A stretch of 43,818 nucleotides of DNA from Mediterranea sp. (in: CFB group bacteria) (lineage in GTDB: Bacteria > Bacteroidota > Bacteroidia > Bacteroidales > Bacteroidaceae), in assembly GCA_031287715.1 (NCBI GenBank), contig JAITSN010000098.1, positions 1 through 43,818 of the forward strand, in the 5' to 3' direction. Below the pieces are notes generated by a model. It was not told the origin of the DNA. It was given only the letters and a program-made list of their open reading frames with translations, and ran no database searches. Position numbers and translations under genes: made by a program. Below are positions 34,086 through 42,281 of this stretch, in pieces (position 1 is the first letter of the stretch; each line of letters starts with the position of its first letter).

Positions 34086-35252
34086 ATGACTATGAAAAAG
34101 ATCAACCGGATATTTTCAATGATCCTGATTGCCGCAACTGTTGCGGGATGTAACGACCGCGAGGCGTTCGACAACAAACTGTACATCAATGCTCCATCCA
34201 AGACAAACAGCATCCTGCTGAAATCGACGGTAAAGACCGCTGAGCAGATTTTTAACATCGCAGTGGCCAAGCCCGCTGAGCAGAACATTACCGTGATCCT
34301 CAAGATAGACGGTACGCTGGTTGACACATATAACGAGGCTTACTATGATAATGCGGAGATGCTGCCCGAAGGATGCTGCAGGATCAACAAACATATCGTG
34401 ACGATCAGTGCCGGCAGCGTGCACTCAACAGATATTACCGCCTCGTTCAAAAACCTGGACGGCGTGGACCGCGATAAAAAATACGTGCTTCCCATAACGA
34501 TCGAAAGAGCCAATTCCGACATCCTGCAAAGCGCCCGAACGATTTACTATGTATTTAAGAACGCGGCGCTGATCAACGTCGTTGCCGACCTCGAAAAGAA
34601 TAATGCCTACGTAGACTGGGTAAAGCCTGAGGTTGTTACCGGCATGAGGAAGCTAACCGCCGAGGCGCTTATCAATGTCAGTAACTTCGGCAGGATGATC
34701 AACACCATCATGGGCGTGGAAGGATACTTTCTAATCCGGGCCGGCGACGCAGGCATCCCTTCCAATCAGTTGCAGGTTGCAACGTGGGCTGGCAACTTCA
34801 CCTCCGATGCGCTGGCCCTACCGATCAATCAATGGGTGCATATCGCGGTAACATACGACGCCGACGTCAAGACCATCAACGTCTACATCAACGGCAAAAA
34901 CCTCTATACCACCACCAAGGCCGACGCCATGGAAATAGACTGGGGGCAGAAACATACCGATGAAGCGGACGGCTCACGCTGTTTCTGGATAGGATACTCA
35001 TACGACCCCAACCGCTATATGGCCGGGAAGATAAGCGAGTGCCGCATCTGGAACAAAGTACTCACGGAGGAGCAGATTAATGAGCCGGATCACTTCTACG
35101 AAATAAGTCCGGAGGCGGACGGCTTGATCGCTTATTGGAAATTTGATGACGGCGGCGGACAAAAGGTCACCGACTACTCCGCTAATAAGAATGACGCCAC
35201 CATATCCGGCCCGGCAAGCTGGATCAATGTAGAGTTGCCGCCGGCCAAGTAA
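34086..35252 (+). CDS. DUF1735 plus LamG-domain surface lipoprotein
   Basis: The 388-residue lipoprotein has a lipobox VAGCND (Cys about 21). Residues 25-155 form a DUF1735-like immunoglobulin-type domain (KPAEQNITVILKID, VLPITIERA). From about 180 a LamG/concanavalin-type jelly roll follows: INQWVHIAVTYDADVKTINVYING, RCFWIGYS, MAGKISECRIWNKVLTEEQI and LIAYWKFDDG. Both domain types are common in Bacteroidota glycan-capture lipoproteins. The gene lies 3 bp after the preceding gene and 33 bp before the GH18 gene. It corresponds in order to BT3986 of B. thetaiotaomicron (from memory). An alternative start is the ATG at 34092. Confidence 0.88.
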   Translation: MTMKKINRIFSMILIAATVAGCNDREAFDNKLYINAPSKTNSILLKSTVKTAEQIFNIAVAKPAEQNITVILKIDGTLVDTYNEAYYDNAEMLPEGCCRINKHIVTISAGSVHSTDITASFKNLDGVDRDKKYVLPITIERANSDILQSARTIYYVFKNAALINVVADLEKNNAYVDWVKPEVVTGMRKLTAEALINVSNFGRMINTIMGVEGYFLIRAGDAGIPSNQLQVATWAGNFTSDALALPINQWVHIAVTYDADVKTINVYINGKNLYTTTKADAMEIDWGQKHTDEADGSRCFWIGYSYDPNRYMAGKISECRIWNKVLTEEQINEPDHFYEISPEADGLIAYWKFDDGGGQKVTDYSANKNDATISGPASWINVELPPAK

Positions 35253-35285
35253 ACAGCTGTTTAATCTCAAAAAGAAAAGAAATCA

Positions 35286-37220
35286 ATGATGAAAACAAAC
35301 CTTATACGATCAGTCCTGTTGGCGCTAACTGTATGCCTTACCGGACTCACGTTCTTTACCGCCTGCGAAGACAGCATCACCATAAACGCCGGCAATGCAG
35401 ACAAATACCAGGAGGCGGAAAATGTTTACAGCTATGTGAGAAGCATAACCGGAGCACGCCAACCCTCCGTCATCACGCTATTCGGAGAGGAATTGGACTC
35501 GACCTATGTTTATGTTGAACTGTCCGAAAAGGCGCTGTTTAATATCTACATAAAGCTGGAAACGGATACGGCTGCGCTGGACAGGTACAATAGAGCTAAC
35601 GGAACAAACTACGAGATGTATCCCGGAAACTATGTCAACTTCATCAATGACGGCAGGGAAACCATTGCGGCAAACGAAAGCAAGACCGAACCGATGGAAA
35701 TCATGATAAGGCCATGGGGAACCGTTGGAAAGACTTATGCCCTCCCGATCGTTGCAACAATAAGGCACAATGCAGTAAAGATGTCTCCGGAAGGGTACTG
35801 CATCTTCCTTATCAAACCGCAGCCGGAAAAGCTCGATTCAAACAAAGGCACCGGCATAAAAAATATCCTGTACATTGAGGTCAATGATGAGAATATCCTC
35901 AATGCCGGGGAGTACACCATGAAGAAAAGCGGCAAGCCGTTCTTTGACGTGGTGAATATCTTTGCGGCGAACATTAATTATAATAAAGAGACCGGGAAAG
36001 CATACGTCCACTGCAACGAGAATGTATTGCATATCCTGCAGAACGCCAACACCTACATCCGGCCGCTGCAAGCCAAGGGCATAAAGGTCGTACTGACTAT
36101 CCTGGGCAATCATGACGAGTCGGGAGTGGCCAACCTGTCCGACAAGACTGCAGCCGACTTTGCCAAGACCCTTAAACAGTACGTGGACATCTATGGCCTT
36201 GACGGCGTAGACTTTGACGATGAATACAGCAGATATAATCACAAAAACCCAAGTCCCGGACTTGTCGTTCCCTCCGGAAAGGCATTGGCCCGGCTGTGCT
36301 ACGAATGTCGCAAGCTGATGCCCGACAAGATCGTGTCCGTGTACGACTTTGAGCAGTACAAACCTGTTGGGCCGATAGATGGGACGCCTGTTAGCGAGAT
36401 CATCGACTATTCTTATTGGGGTGCGTACGCAAACTGGAACCAAAACGGTGCGACTATCATGAAATTGGACAAAAGTCAGTACGGCCCCTCGTCCTTTAAC
36501 CTCAACTACTCGGACAGTAACGGCGGAATATATATAAATGATGCCAAAAAACTGCGCAGTGAAGGATGGGGCATCCAGATGTACTACAACCTGAAGGCGG
36601 GTCACTATGATTACAGTTCGCAATTCAACCAATTGGGTAACATATTGTTCGACGACGGTGTGCTTTGGACGGGAACGGTCTACAAGAAAGGTTCATCCAT
36701 CGGGGAGCGGAACATCCCCGACTATAAGGCGTATCTCGGCTCATGGTCTGTGACACCGGCCAAGGGCAGCAGAGTCTTCCCAAGTATGGTACCTACGAAC
36801 AAAGCCTTAAACATCCGCATCATAGAAAATGTTGCGGGGGAAAGCTATAAGGTGTATGGCTGGGGAGATAATACAGAGACGCTACCCTTTATCATGAACT
36901 ATACTTCTTCAGGTCGCGTGGCGATCAACCTTCCGCAGACTGTCCTCGACGAATCACGCGGCGGCCTTGAATGGACATGGGTTGCGCGTACAAATTTCAT
37001 GCCTGTGGCGTCAACGATGGTAAAAGACAGTATCGAAGCTGTTTTCCAGGGATATATCGACAATAAAGGTGCCTTTACCATCGGTGTCTCGAGAACTTAC
37101 TCCTCATTTATCCAGGCGCTGCAACCTGTCTTCGATTTCAATTCAACATCTGCCTATCTCCAGATCAAAGGAAGCCCAAACTTCTACTACGCACAAGAAC
37201 CCTTTACCTTAACTAAATAA
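35286..37220 (+). CDS. GH18 endo-beta-N-acetylglucosaminidase, lipoprotein
   Basis: The 644-residue lipoprotein (FFTACED, Cys about 27) starts with a DUF1735-like domain (about 60-165), like the BT3987 enzyme. The GH18 barrel runs from about 190 to 465. The signature is intact: D306-G-V-D309-F-D311-D-E313, with Glu313 as general acid/base and Asp311 as the substrate-assisting residue. Preceding KVVLTILGNHDESG and the later YSYWGAYANW fit endo-F/H-type enzymes. A beta-rich C-terminal part of about 160 residues follows. The predicted reaction is cleavage of the chitobiose core of N-glycans at the cell surface. It is the last gene of the operon; a hairpin follows. Confidence 0.92.
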   Translation: MMKTNLIRSVLLALTVCLTGLTFFTACEDSITINAGNADKYQEAENVYSYVRSITGARQPSVITLFGEELDSTYVYVELSEKALFNIYIKLETDTAALDRYNRANGTNYEMYPGNYVNFINDGRETIAANESKTEPMEIMIRPWGTVGKTYALPIVATIRHNAVKMSPEGYCIFLIKPQPEKLDSNKGTGIKNILYIEVNDENILNAGEYTMKKSGKPFFDVVNIFAANINYNKETGKAYVHCNENVLHILQNANTYIRPLQAKGIKVVLTILGNHDESGVANLSDKTAADFAKTLKQYVDIYGLDGVDFDDEYSRYNHKNPSPGLVVPSGKALARLCYECRKLMPDKIVSVYDFEQYKPVGPIDGTPVSEIIDYSYWGAYANWNQNGATIMKLDKSQYGPSSFNLNYSDSNGGIYINDAKKLRSEGWGIQMYYNLKAGHYDYSSQFNQLGNILFDDGVLWTGTVYKKGSSIGERNIPDYKAYLGSWSVTPAKGSRVFPSMVPTNKALNIRIIENVAGESYKVYGWGDNTETLPFIMNYTSSGRVAINLPQTVLDESRGGLEWTWVARTNFMPVASTMVKDSIEAVFQGYIDNKGAFTIGVSRTYSSFIQALQPVFDFNSTSAYLQIKGSPNFYYAQEPFTLTK

Positions 37221-37230
37221 ATCAACTTCT

Positions 37231-37268
37231 GCATCCTCCGTCTCCACATCGTGGAGACGGCAGGATGC
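37231..37268 (+). terminator. Strong hairpin after the glycan operon
   Basis: GCATCCT-CCGTCTCCAC pairs with GTGGAGACGG-C-AGGATGC with one bulged base and a short loop, 17 bp in all. No T-run follows, so it may protect the 3' end or depend on a factor instead of acting as a simple terminator. Confidence 0.65.
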
Positions 37269-37273
37269 CTCGC

Positions 37274-37508
37274 ATTTACCATTTACCATTTACTATTTAC
37301 CATTTCGTATTCAGCATTTACCATTTCAATTTTATTATTGAGTACGAAATGGTAAATGGTAGATGGTAAATGGTCAATGAGAAGGTCGAAATGGTAAATG
37401 GTAGATGGTAAATGGTCAATGCTGAATGGAAATTGTCAATGCTGAATAAGAAATTGTAAATTGTAAATAGTAAATGGTAAATGCCGAAGGCATTAATTGT
37501 CAATGGAA
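37274..37508. repeat. Largest heptad repeat array, arranged as an inverted repeat
   Basis: Left of 37310 the units read ATTTACC; right of 37343 they read GGTAAAT, so the array folds back on itself: 37285-37309 against 37343-37367 match in 23 of 25 positions over a 33-nt loop. A 35-bp block (37345-37379) is repeated exactly at 37387-37421, a 42-bp period equal to six heptads. The right end runs into the coding sequence of paralogue C and gives its last codons (NSIDN) and stop. Confidence 0.85.
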
Positions 37509-38227
37509 TTGGTGGTGAGGTGGCGGAATGAGTTCAACGTGGCATTGGTGCGATTAACTATCTCGACGATCTTGTTTCTTACGGCTGCGTCGGTAGCAGT
37601 CAGGTAAAGGCCTGGGATAACGGCTTTGAAGAGCTGGCGGTACTTCTTCCGAAGCGTTGCCCGCGCTTTAGTGGCCGAACCGGAGAGCCGCCGGTGTTCT
37701 TTCTCATCACCGCGCTCACAAAGAAGTGTGTTGCATTGATTGACTAATTTTTTTATGACATCCACTTGCCTGGAAAGGCCAAGCGTGCTGACTTTCTCTG
37801 CGACGTCGGTACTCGAGAGGGCCTGGCACATATCACCGGCATCACCGAGTAAGGCTAAGCGCGTCGCTGCACGCCTTGTTTTAAGGTAGGGTTCGGTTAT
37901 GCTGATCACCCGTTTCAGCGCTTCCTTTAAATCGCTATCTTCAATGGCTGAGGCTACTTGCAGGCTTTTGCCGAAGGCTCCCATCAAACGCCGCACCCTG
38001 GCGATGCTTTTGGTCAAAGGCTCTGTCTTGATAGACGCCGGATTACGTTTAAGTATTCCGGCATACTTCCCGTGTATCGTCACAAGTTCATCGTAGATCA
38101 TTCCTATTCCCACAGCTTTTACCGTCTCAGGTGTATAGACCTTTTCGAGGAGCAGGGTTGAACATTCTAACATTTCGGAAACGTTTAACGCTTCCAACCG
38201 TATCGGTTTAACTACTGGAGGGGTCAT
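37493..38227 (-). CDS. Helical protein of unknown function, paralogue C (DUF6261-like)
   Basis: The 244-residue product is the most divergent of the three related proteins but keeps their order of blocks: KRNPASIKTEPL, IARVRRLM, PYLKTRRAA, STLGLSRQVDVIKKLVNQCNTLLCERGDE and SFRHLT. It is predicted helical with no signal peptide. The start at 38227 aligns with those of A and B. The final residues NSIDN come from heptad repeat sequence. Upstream lies a 42-bp tandem repeat region instead of a recognisable promoter. Function unknown; the conserved R/CERGDE segment and basic LRKKYRQLF stretch are the most conserved sites. Confidence 0.78.
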   Translation of the reverse strand: MTPPVVKPIRLEALNVSEMLECSTLLLEKVYTPETVKAVGIGMIYDELVTIHGKYAGILKRNPASIKTEPLTKSIARVRRLMGAFGKSLQVASAIEDSDLKEALKRVISITEPYLKTRRAATRLALLGDAGDMCQALSSTDVAEKVSTLGLSRQVDVIKKLVNQCNTLLCERGDEKEHRRLSGSATKARATLRKKYRQLFKAVIPGLYLTATDAAVRNKIVEIVNRTNATLNSFRHLTTNSIDN

Positions 38228-38373
38228 ACTTTTGTTGCTTGGTGAATTAAAATTTAGTATTGGCTTCTCTATGTTGCCGCTAAATTAATTGTTTTCTTTT
38301 GAATACATGCAAACTTCTACTGTTTTTTTATTAAAAACGGATGCGAGCAAGCCGGTAACTTGAGTTATCGGGG

Positions 38374-38648
38374 CAATTACAACTGTTTTTGTCCGGAAAA
38401 CGTTAGTAACTGCGATGCTCGCATCTGTTTTTGTTCAGATAACGTTAGTAAGAGCGATGCTCGCACCTGTTTTTATCTTGAAAACGTTAGTAACTGCGAT
38501 ACTCGCATCTGCTTTCATCTTGAAAACTAAAGTAACCGGAACGTTCGCATCTGTTTTTATTCTGAAAACTTTAGGATTTTTGATGCTCGCATCTGTTTTC
38601 GCCTTGAAAACTAAAGTAACCGGCATGTTTGTCTTTATTTTTATCCAA
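38374..38648. repeat. 42-bp tandem repeat, six units
   Basis: Six units of exactly 42 bp start at 38397, 38439, 38481, 38523, 38565 and 38607, with a partial one before. Typical unit parts are AAAACGTTAGTAACTGCGAT and GCTCGCATCTGTTTTT. Units 1-3 are close; 4 and 6 share a variant first half; the last is degenerate. An inverted copy of the GCTCGCATC core lies at 38333-38349. Because 42 is a multiple of three, 14-residue repeats appear in open frames on both strands, but there is no ribosome site or family match, so I do not call a gene. The rest of 38228-38373 holds nothing recognisable. Confidence 0.85.
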
Positions 38649-38676
38649 ATAGATCGTTAAAACGCTATTTTGATAA

Positions 38677-38809
38677 TTTTTGTGCGATCAAAATCGCCTG
38701 ATACTTCTGTTTCTATTTTTTATGGGGCGTCGTTATCAGGATATGATGTGGTTTACCGATTTTTTGTGCGATCAAAAGCGCCTGATATTTCTGTTTCTAT
38801 TTTTTATGG
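38677..38809. repeat. 84-bp direct repeat
   Basis: 38677-38725 and 38761-38809 match in 47 of 49 positions (starting TTTTTGTGCGATCAAAA), with a period of 84 bp, twice 42. The intervening bases differ. It adjoins the 42-bp array and shares its CTGTTTC/ATTTTT flavour, so it may be an older part of the same repeat family. Confidence 0.75.
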
Positions 38810-38850
38810 AACACTATTATTCGATTATCCTATAGTTTATTTATTCTCGT

Positions 38851-38881
38851 TTAGGATTTAATGAACTATTAGTTATATTTG
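38851..38881 (+). promoter_or_regulatory. Promoter of the RlmI-like gene
   Basis: TTAG (38851-38854, one base from TTTG), a 19-bp spacer and a perfect -7 box TATATTTG (38874-38881). The start codon is 44 bp downstream. Confidence 0.55.
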
Positions 38882-38924
38882 TGCGTTTTTAAACATTCTA
38901 AATCACTATAATTTTTTTACTCCT

Positions 38925-40148
38925 ATGTCATACCCTAAAGTTTTCCTTAAAGAAGGAAAAGAGGAATCACTCAAAAGGTTCCATCCCTGGATATTTTCAG
39001 GTGCTATCGAAAGTGCGGACGCGCTTAATGATGGAGATGTTGTCGAGGTATATACCTCCGAAAAGAAATTTATTGCCGAAGGGCACTACCAAACAGGAAG
39101 CATCGCCATACGCGTGCTCTCTTTTAAACAGGAACCGATTGATCGCGACTTCTGGGAGCAAAGGCTAAACAACGCATTCGATGTGCGCGATACTCTCGGC
39201 ATGATAGCCGGCATAAAAGGAGATATCTACCGCTTCGTACACGGTGAAGGTGACAACCTGCCGGGGCTGATCATCGACATCTATGGCAAAACAGCCGTCA
39301 TACAGGCTCACTCGGTCGGTATGCATCTCTGCCGCATGGAGATAGCGGAAGTTCTGGCGGAAATCATGGAGGAGGATATCGAGAACATCTATTATAAGTC
39401 GGTAAATACTCTCGCCGATAGTGAGGGCACACAGGTTGAATCGGAAGACGACGTTGTGCTTAGCAGCCTGCCGCTTTCCGAGAGCGGATTCCTCAAAGGG
39501 AAAGCCACCAAGCTCATCGCCAATGAGGATAATTTTAAGTTCCATATCGACTTTCTGAAAGGGCAGAAGACGGGTTTCTTCATCGACCAGCGCGAAAGCC
39601 GTATACTGCTCGAAGAATATGCCTTCAGCCGCTCGGTACTGAATCTGTTCTGCTACAGCGGCGGCTTTTCTGTCCATGCGCTAAGGGGAGGGGCCGAGCT
39701 TGTGCACTCGGTTGACAGCTCCGCAAGAGCCATCGAGCTGACAAACAGCAATGTAGCCCTCAACTATCCGCGCGGAGCCTCGCATGTCGCCTATGTAGAG
39801 GACGCGTTCAAATACCTCGACCGGATGGACGAGCCTTACGACCTGATCATCCTCGATCCCCCCGCTTTCGCCAAGCACAGAAGCGCGCTGGAGAACGCAC
39901 GGAAGGGATACCGCAGGCTCAACGCCAAGGCCATAGAGAAAATTACCCGGGGGGGCATCATCTTTACCTTCTCCTGCTCGCAGGTGGTAAGCAGAGACGA
40001 CTTCCGGACGATCGTGTTCTCTGCCGCGGCCTCAGTGGGGCGGAAAGTGCGCATCCTGAATCAGCTCACCCAGCCGGCAGACCACCCCGTAAACATCTTC
40101 CACCCGGAAGGGGAGTATTTGAAGGGCTTGGTTTTGTATGTCGAATAA
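38925..40148 (+). CDS. 23S rRNA m5C methyltransferase, RlmI-like
   Basis: This 407-residue cytosolic enzyme has an N-terminal PUA domain (KVFLKEGKEESLKRFHPWIFSG) and a Rossmann methyltransferase from about 190. Motif I is NLFCYSGGFSVHAL, motif IV LDPPAFAKH, and the FSCSQVV block supplies the catalytic cysteine of m5C enzymes. This layout is that of RlmI (YccW), which methylates C1962 of 23S rRNA in E. coli; the exact target here is inferred. It stands alone behind its own promoter, next to the repeat-rich region. Confidence 0.9.
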   Translation: MSYPKVFLKEGKEESLKRFHPWIFSGAIESADALNDGDVVEVYTSEKKFIAEGHYQTGSIAIRVLSFKQEPIDRDFWEQRLNNAFDVRDTLGMIAGIKGDIYRFVHGEGDNLPGLIIDIYGKTAVIQAHSVGMHLCRMEIAEVLAEIMEEDIENIYYKSVNTLADSEGTQVESEDDVVLSSLPLSESGFLKGKATKLIANEDNFKFHIDFLKGQKTGFFIDQRESRILLEEYAFSRSVLNLFCYSGGFSVHALRGGAELVHSVDSSARAIELTNSNVALNYPRGASHVAYVEDAFKYLDRMDEPYDLIILDPPAFAKHRSALENARKGYRRLNAKAIEKITRGGIIFTFSCSQVVSRDDFRTIVFSAAASVGRKVRILNQLTQPADHPVNIFHPEGEYLKGLVLYVE

Positions 40149-40242
40149 GGCGGGAAGAACACTTTTCAGGAAATTCTTCTTAATAAGAGTTAAATGATGA
40201 TATTTTTTTTGCAGAGGAGCATGTTTTATAACACAAGACTTA

Positions 40243-40366
40243 TATCTTTGCTCCGTGTTTTTCATGGTATTAGATTTAAGGTTAACAAAGATTGGCCGCC
40301 CGTGAGGGTAGCCATTTTTTTTGTCCCTTCAATTCGGCCTCTTCTTTGTGAAAATTGTTATATTTG
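40243..40366 (+). promoter_or_regulatory. Two candidate -7 boxes before the nucleoside transporter
   Basis: TATCTTTG (40243-40250) and TATATTTG (40359-40366) are perfect -7 elements in the 261-bp gap before 40410. Neither has a clean TTTG at 19 bp. The second is 43 bp from the start codon and the better candidate. Confidence 0.4.
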
Positions 40367-40409
40367 TGCTCATAATATGAAAATGAAGAACAACTAAAGC
40401 TTTAGAGAA

Positions 40410-41705
40410 ATGAGCATGAAACTCCGTTTAATCCTAATGAACTTCTTTCAGTTTGCCGTTTGGGGGGCTTACCTCACCTCCATGGGAAGCTACCTGACAA
40501 GTTTAAATCAAGCCTCTCATATCGGAATGTTTTATGCCATCCAGGGAACGGTTTCCATCTTCATGCCTGCGCTGATGGGCATTGTGGCCGACCGCTGGGT
40601 GCCTGCGCAGAAGTTGTACGGGCTTTGCCATCTTGTTGCGGGCTTCTTTATGGCTGCGGCCGGAATCTACGGGTATAGCGCCGGCGCGGGAATCGAGGTC
40701 TCCGTATTGTTTGCCCTGTATACCGCAAGCGTGGCCTTTTATATGCCGACCCTGGCGCTGTCCAACTCCGTGGCTTATTCGTTGCTGGAAAGGGTGGGGC
40801 TGGACACGGTGAGGTCCTTCCCGCTGATCCGCATATTCGGCACCATCGGCTTCATCTGCGCCATGCTGTTCGTTGACGCGACCGGTTATCAGCAGACCCA
40901 TGCGCAATTCGTCACTTCGGGGATACTTGGGCTTGCGCTGGCGGCCTACGCGCTGTCATGCCTGCCCCACATAGCGATCGTCCGCACCGGCGGCACGAAG
41001 AAAAGCGTGGCGGAGAGCTTCGGGCTGGATGCCTTTAAGTTGTTCAAGAACAGAAAGATGGCCATCTTCTTTGTTTTCTCCATGCTGTTGGGCGCCTCCC
41101 TGCAGATCACCAACGGTTTTGCCAATCCATTCATCACGAGCTTCCAGGTAATACCTGAGTTTGCCGGTTCGTTCGGCGCCAGACACGCCAACGCGCTGAT
41201 CTCCATCTCACAAGTTTCGGAGACGCTGTGCATCCTTCTCATTCCGTTCTTTCTTCGCAAGTTCGGCATAAAGAAAGTGATGCTGATAGCGATGACGGCG
41301 TGGGTGCTTCGCTTCGGACTCTTTGGGGCCGGCGACCTGGGGCCTAACATCTGGATGCTGATCCTCTCGATGATCGTTTACGGCGTAGCCTTTGATTTCT
41401 TCAACATTTCAGGCTCCCTCTTCGTGGATAAAGAAACGACCCCCTCGATCCGCTCCAGCGCGCAAGGGCTTTTTATGCTGATGACCAACGGTGTGGGCGC
41501 GACGATCGGGACGCTGGGTGCGCAGGCGGTAGTGAACCGCTTCACCCATGCGGAAACGTACGGCGGGATCACGTTTACCGTGGGCGATTGGAGCAGCACC
41601 TGGTACGTCTTTGCCGGCTACGCCTTGGTGGTGGCTATATCGTTCGCCTTGATATTCAATTATAAACATAAGCCGGAAGCAGTTCCTACAGTCAAACATG
41701 GATAA
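40410..41705 (+). CDS. Nucleoside permease of the NupG/XapB MFS family
   Basis: The 431-residue inner-membrane transporter has about twelve helices. The start MKLRLILMNFFQFAVWGAYLTSMGSYL is typical of nucleoside:H+ symporters. GIVADRWVPAQKL is the loop after TM2, and GVAFDFFNISGSLFVDKE lies in the C-terminal half. It imports nucleosides by proton symport; substrate range is inferred from the family. The ATG at 40416 is an alternative start. Its end overlaps the next gene by 8 bp, and three or four genes continue on the same strand. Confidence 0.92.
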   Translation: MSMKLRLILMNFFQFAVWGAYLTSMGSYLTSLNQASHIGMFYAIQGTVSIFMPALMGIVADRWVPAQKLYGLCHLVAGFFMAAAGIYGYSAGAGIEVSVLFALYTASVAFYMPTLALSNSVAYSLLERVGLDTVRSFPLIRIFGTIGFICAMLFVDATGYQQTHAQFVTSGILGLALAAYALSCLPHIAIVRTGGTKKSVAESFGLDAFKLFKNRKMAIFFVFSMLLGASLQITNGFANPFITSFQVIPEFAGSFGARHANALISISQVSETLCILLIPFFLRKFGIKKVMLIAMTAWVLRFGLFGAGDLGPNIWMLILSMIVYGVAFDFFNISGSLFVDKETTPSIRSSAQGLFMLMTNGVGATIGTLGAQAVVNRFTHAETYGGITFTVGDWSSTWYVFAGYALVVAISFALIFNYKHKPEAVPTVKHG

Positions 41706-42273
41706 GAATAAGAACAGGAAGATCGAATTAAAGATAGTCAATATCATAGATACCCAGGCCAAGCAGTCGGCCTTCGCCATGCTGTTGCAGGAGAAGAACG
41801 GCCGCCGCCGGTTGCCTATCATTGTCGGGCCGGCCGAGGCGCAAGCCATTGCCGCCGCAATAAACAATGTCAGACCAACGCGGCCGCAGACCCATGACCT
41901 GCTGGCAAGCATATTGAGGCTCTGTGAGATCGAAGTGACGGAGATCCTGATCTATAAAGCCGTGAGCGGGGTCTTCTATTCCTATATATATTATAAGAAG
42001 GAAGAAGAACTTATGCACGTAGATGCCCGCCCGTCCGATGCGATAGCCCTTGCCATACGCATGGACGCCCCGATCTATATCAACAACGCCATTCTTGAGA
42101 CGGAATGTATCCTGATGGATACCACTTCAAAGGAAAAAGGCGCAACGGCCGACCGGAACAATCTGAAGGGGAAAAACATCCGGACCCTGAAAGAAGAGCT
42201 GGACAAGGCGATAAGAGAAGAGAACTACGAGCTGGCTTCCGTCCTGAGAGATGAGATCGCCGGCAGACAATAA
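41698..42273 (+). CDS. Bifunctional nuclease family (DUF151) protein with UVR motif
   Basis: The 191-residue cytosolic protein has a BFN/DUF151 domain at about 8-140: LPIIVGPAEAQAIA, RPQTHDLLASILR and DARPSDAIALAIRMDAPIY. A C-terminal UvrB/UvrC-like helical hairpin follows (LKEELDKAIREENYELASVLRDEI, given in part). This fusion is usual in Bacteroidota. Plant members cleave DNA and RNA in vitro; the bacterial role is unknown. The start overlaps the transporter stop by 8 bp, so translation is probably coupled, and rsmE follows 8 bp later. Confidence 0.9.
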   Translation: MDKNKNRKIELKIVNIIDTQAKQSAFAMLLQEKNGRRRLPIIVGPAEAQAIAAAINNVRPTRPQTHDLLASILRLCEIEVTEILIYKAVSGVFYSYIYYKKEEELMHVDARPSDAIALAIRMDAPIYINNAILETECILMDTTSKEKGATADRNNLKGKNIRTLKEELDKAIREENYELASVLRDEIAGRQ

Positions 42274-42281
42274 AAAAGCCT

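Noticed and set aside
37274..37508. CRISPR array
   Set aside because: Units are 7 bp, degenerate and contiguous with no unique spacers; no cas gene is present.
38397..38648. CRISPR or diversity-generating repeat
   Set aside because: The 42-bp units are contiguous without spacers, and no cas gene or reverse transcriptase is in the window.
38415..38660. 81-residue repeat protein (plus strand) and a 63-residue one on the minus strand
   Set aside because: Both are produced by the 42-bp tandem repeat, start inside a unit, lack a ribosome site and cannot be told apart as real; recorded as a repeat.
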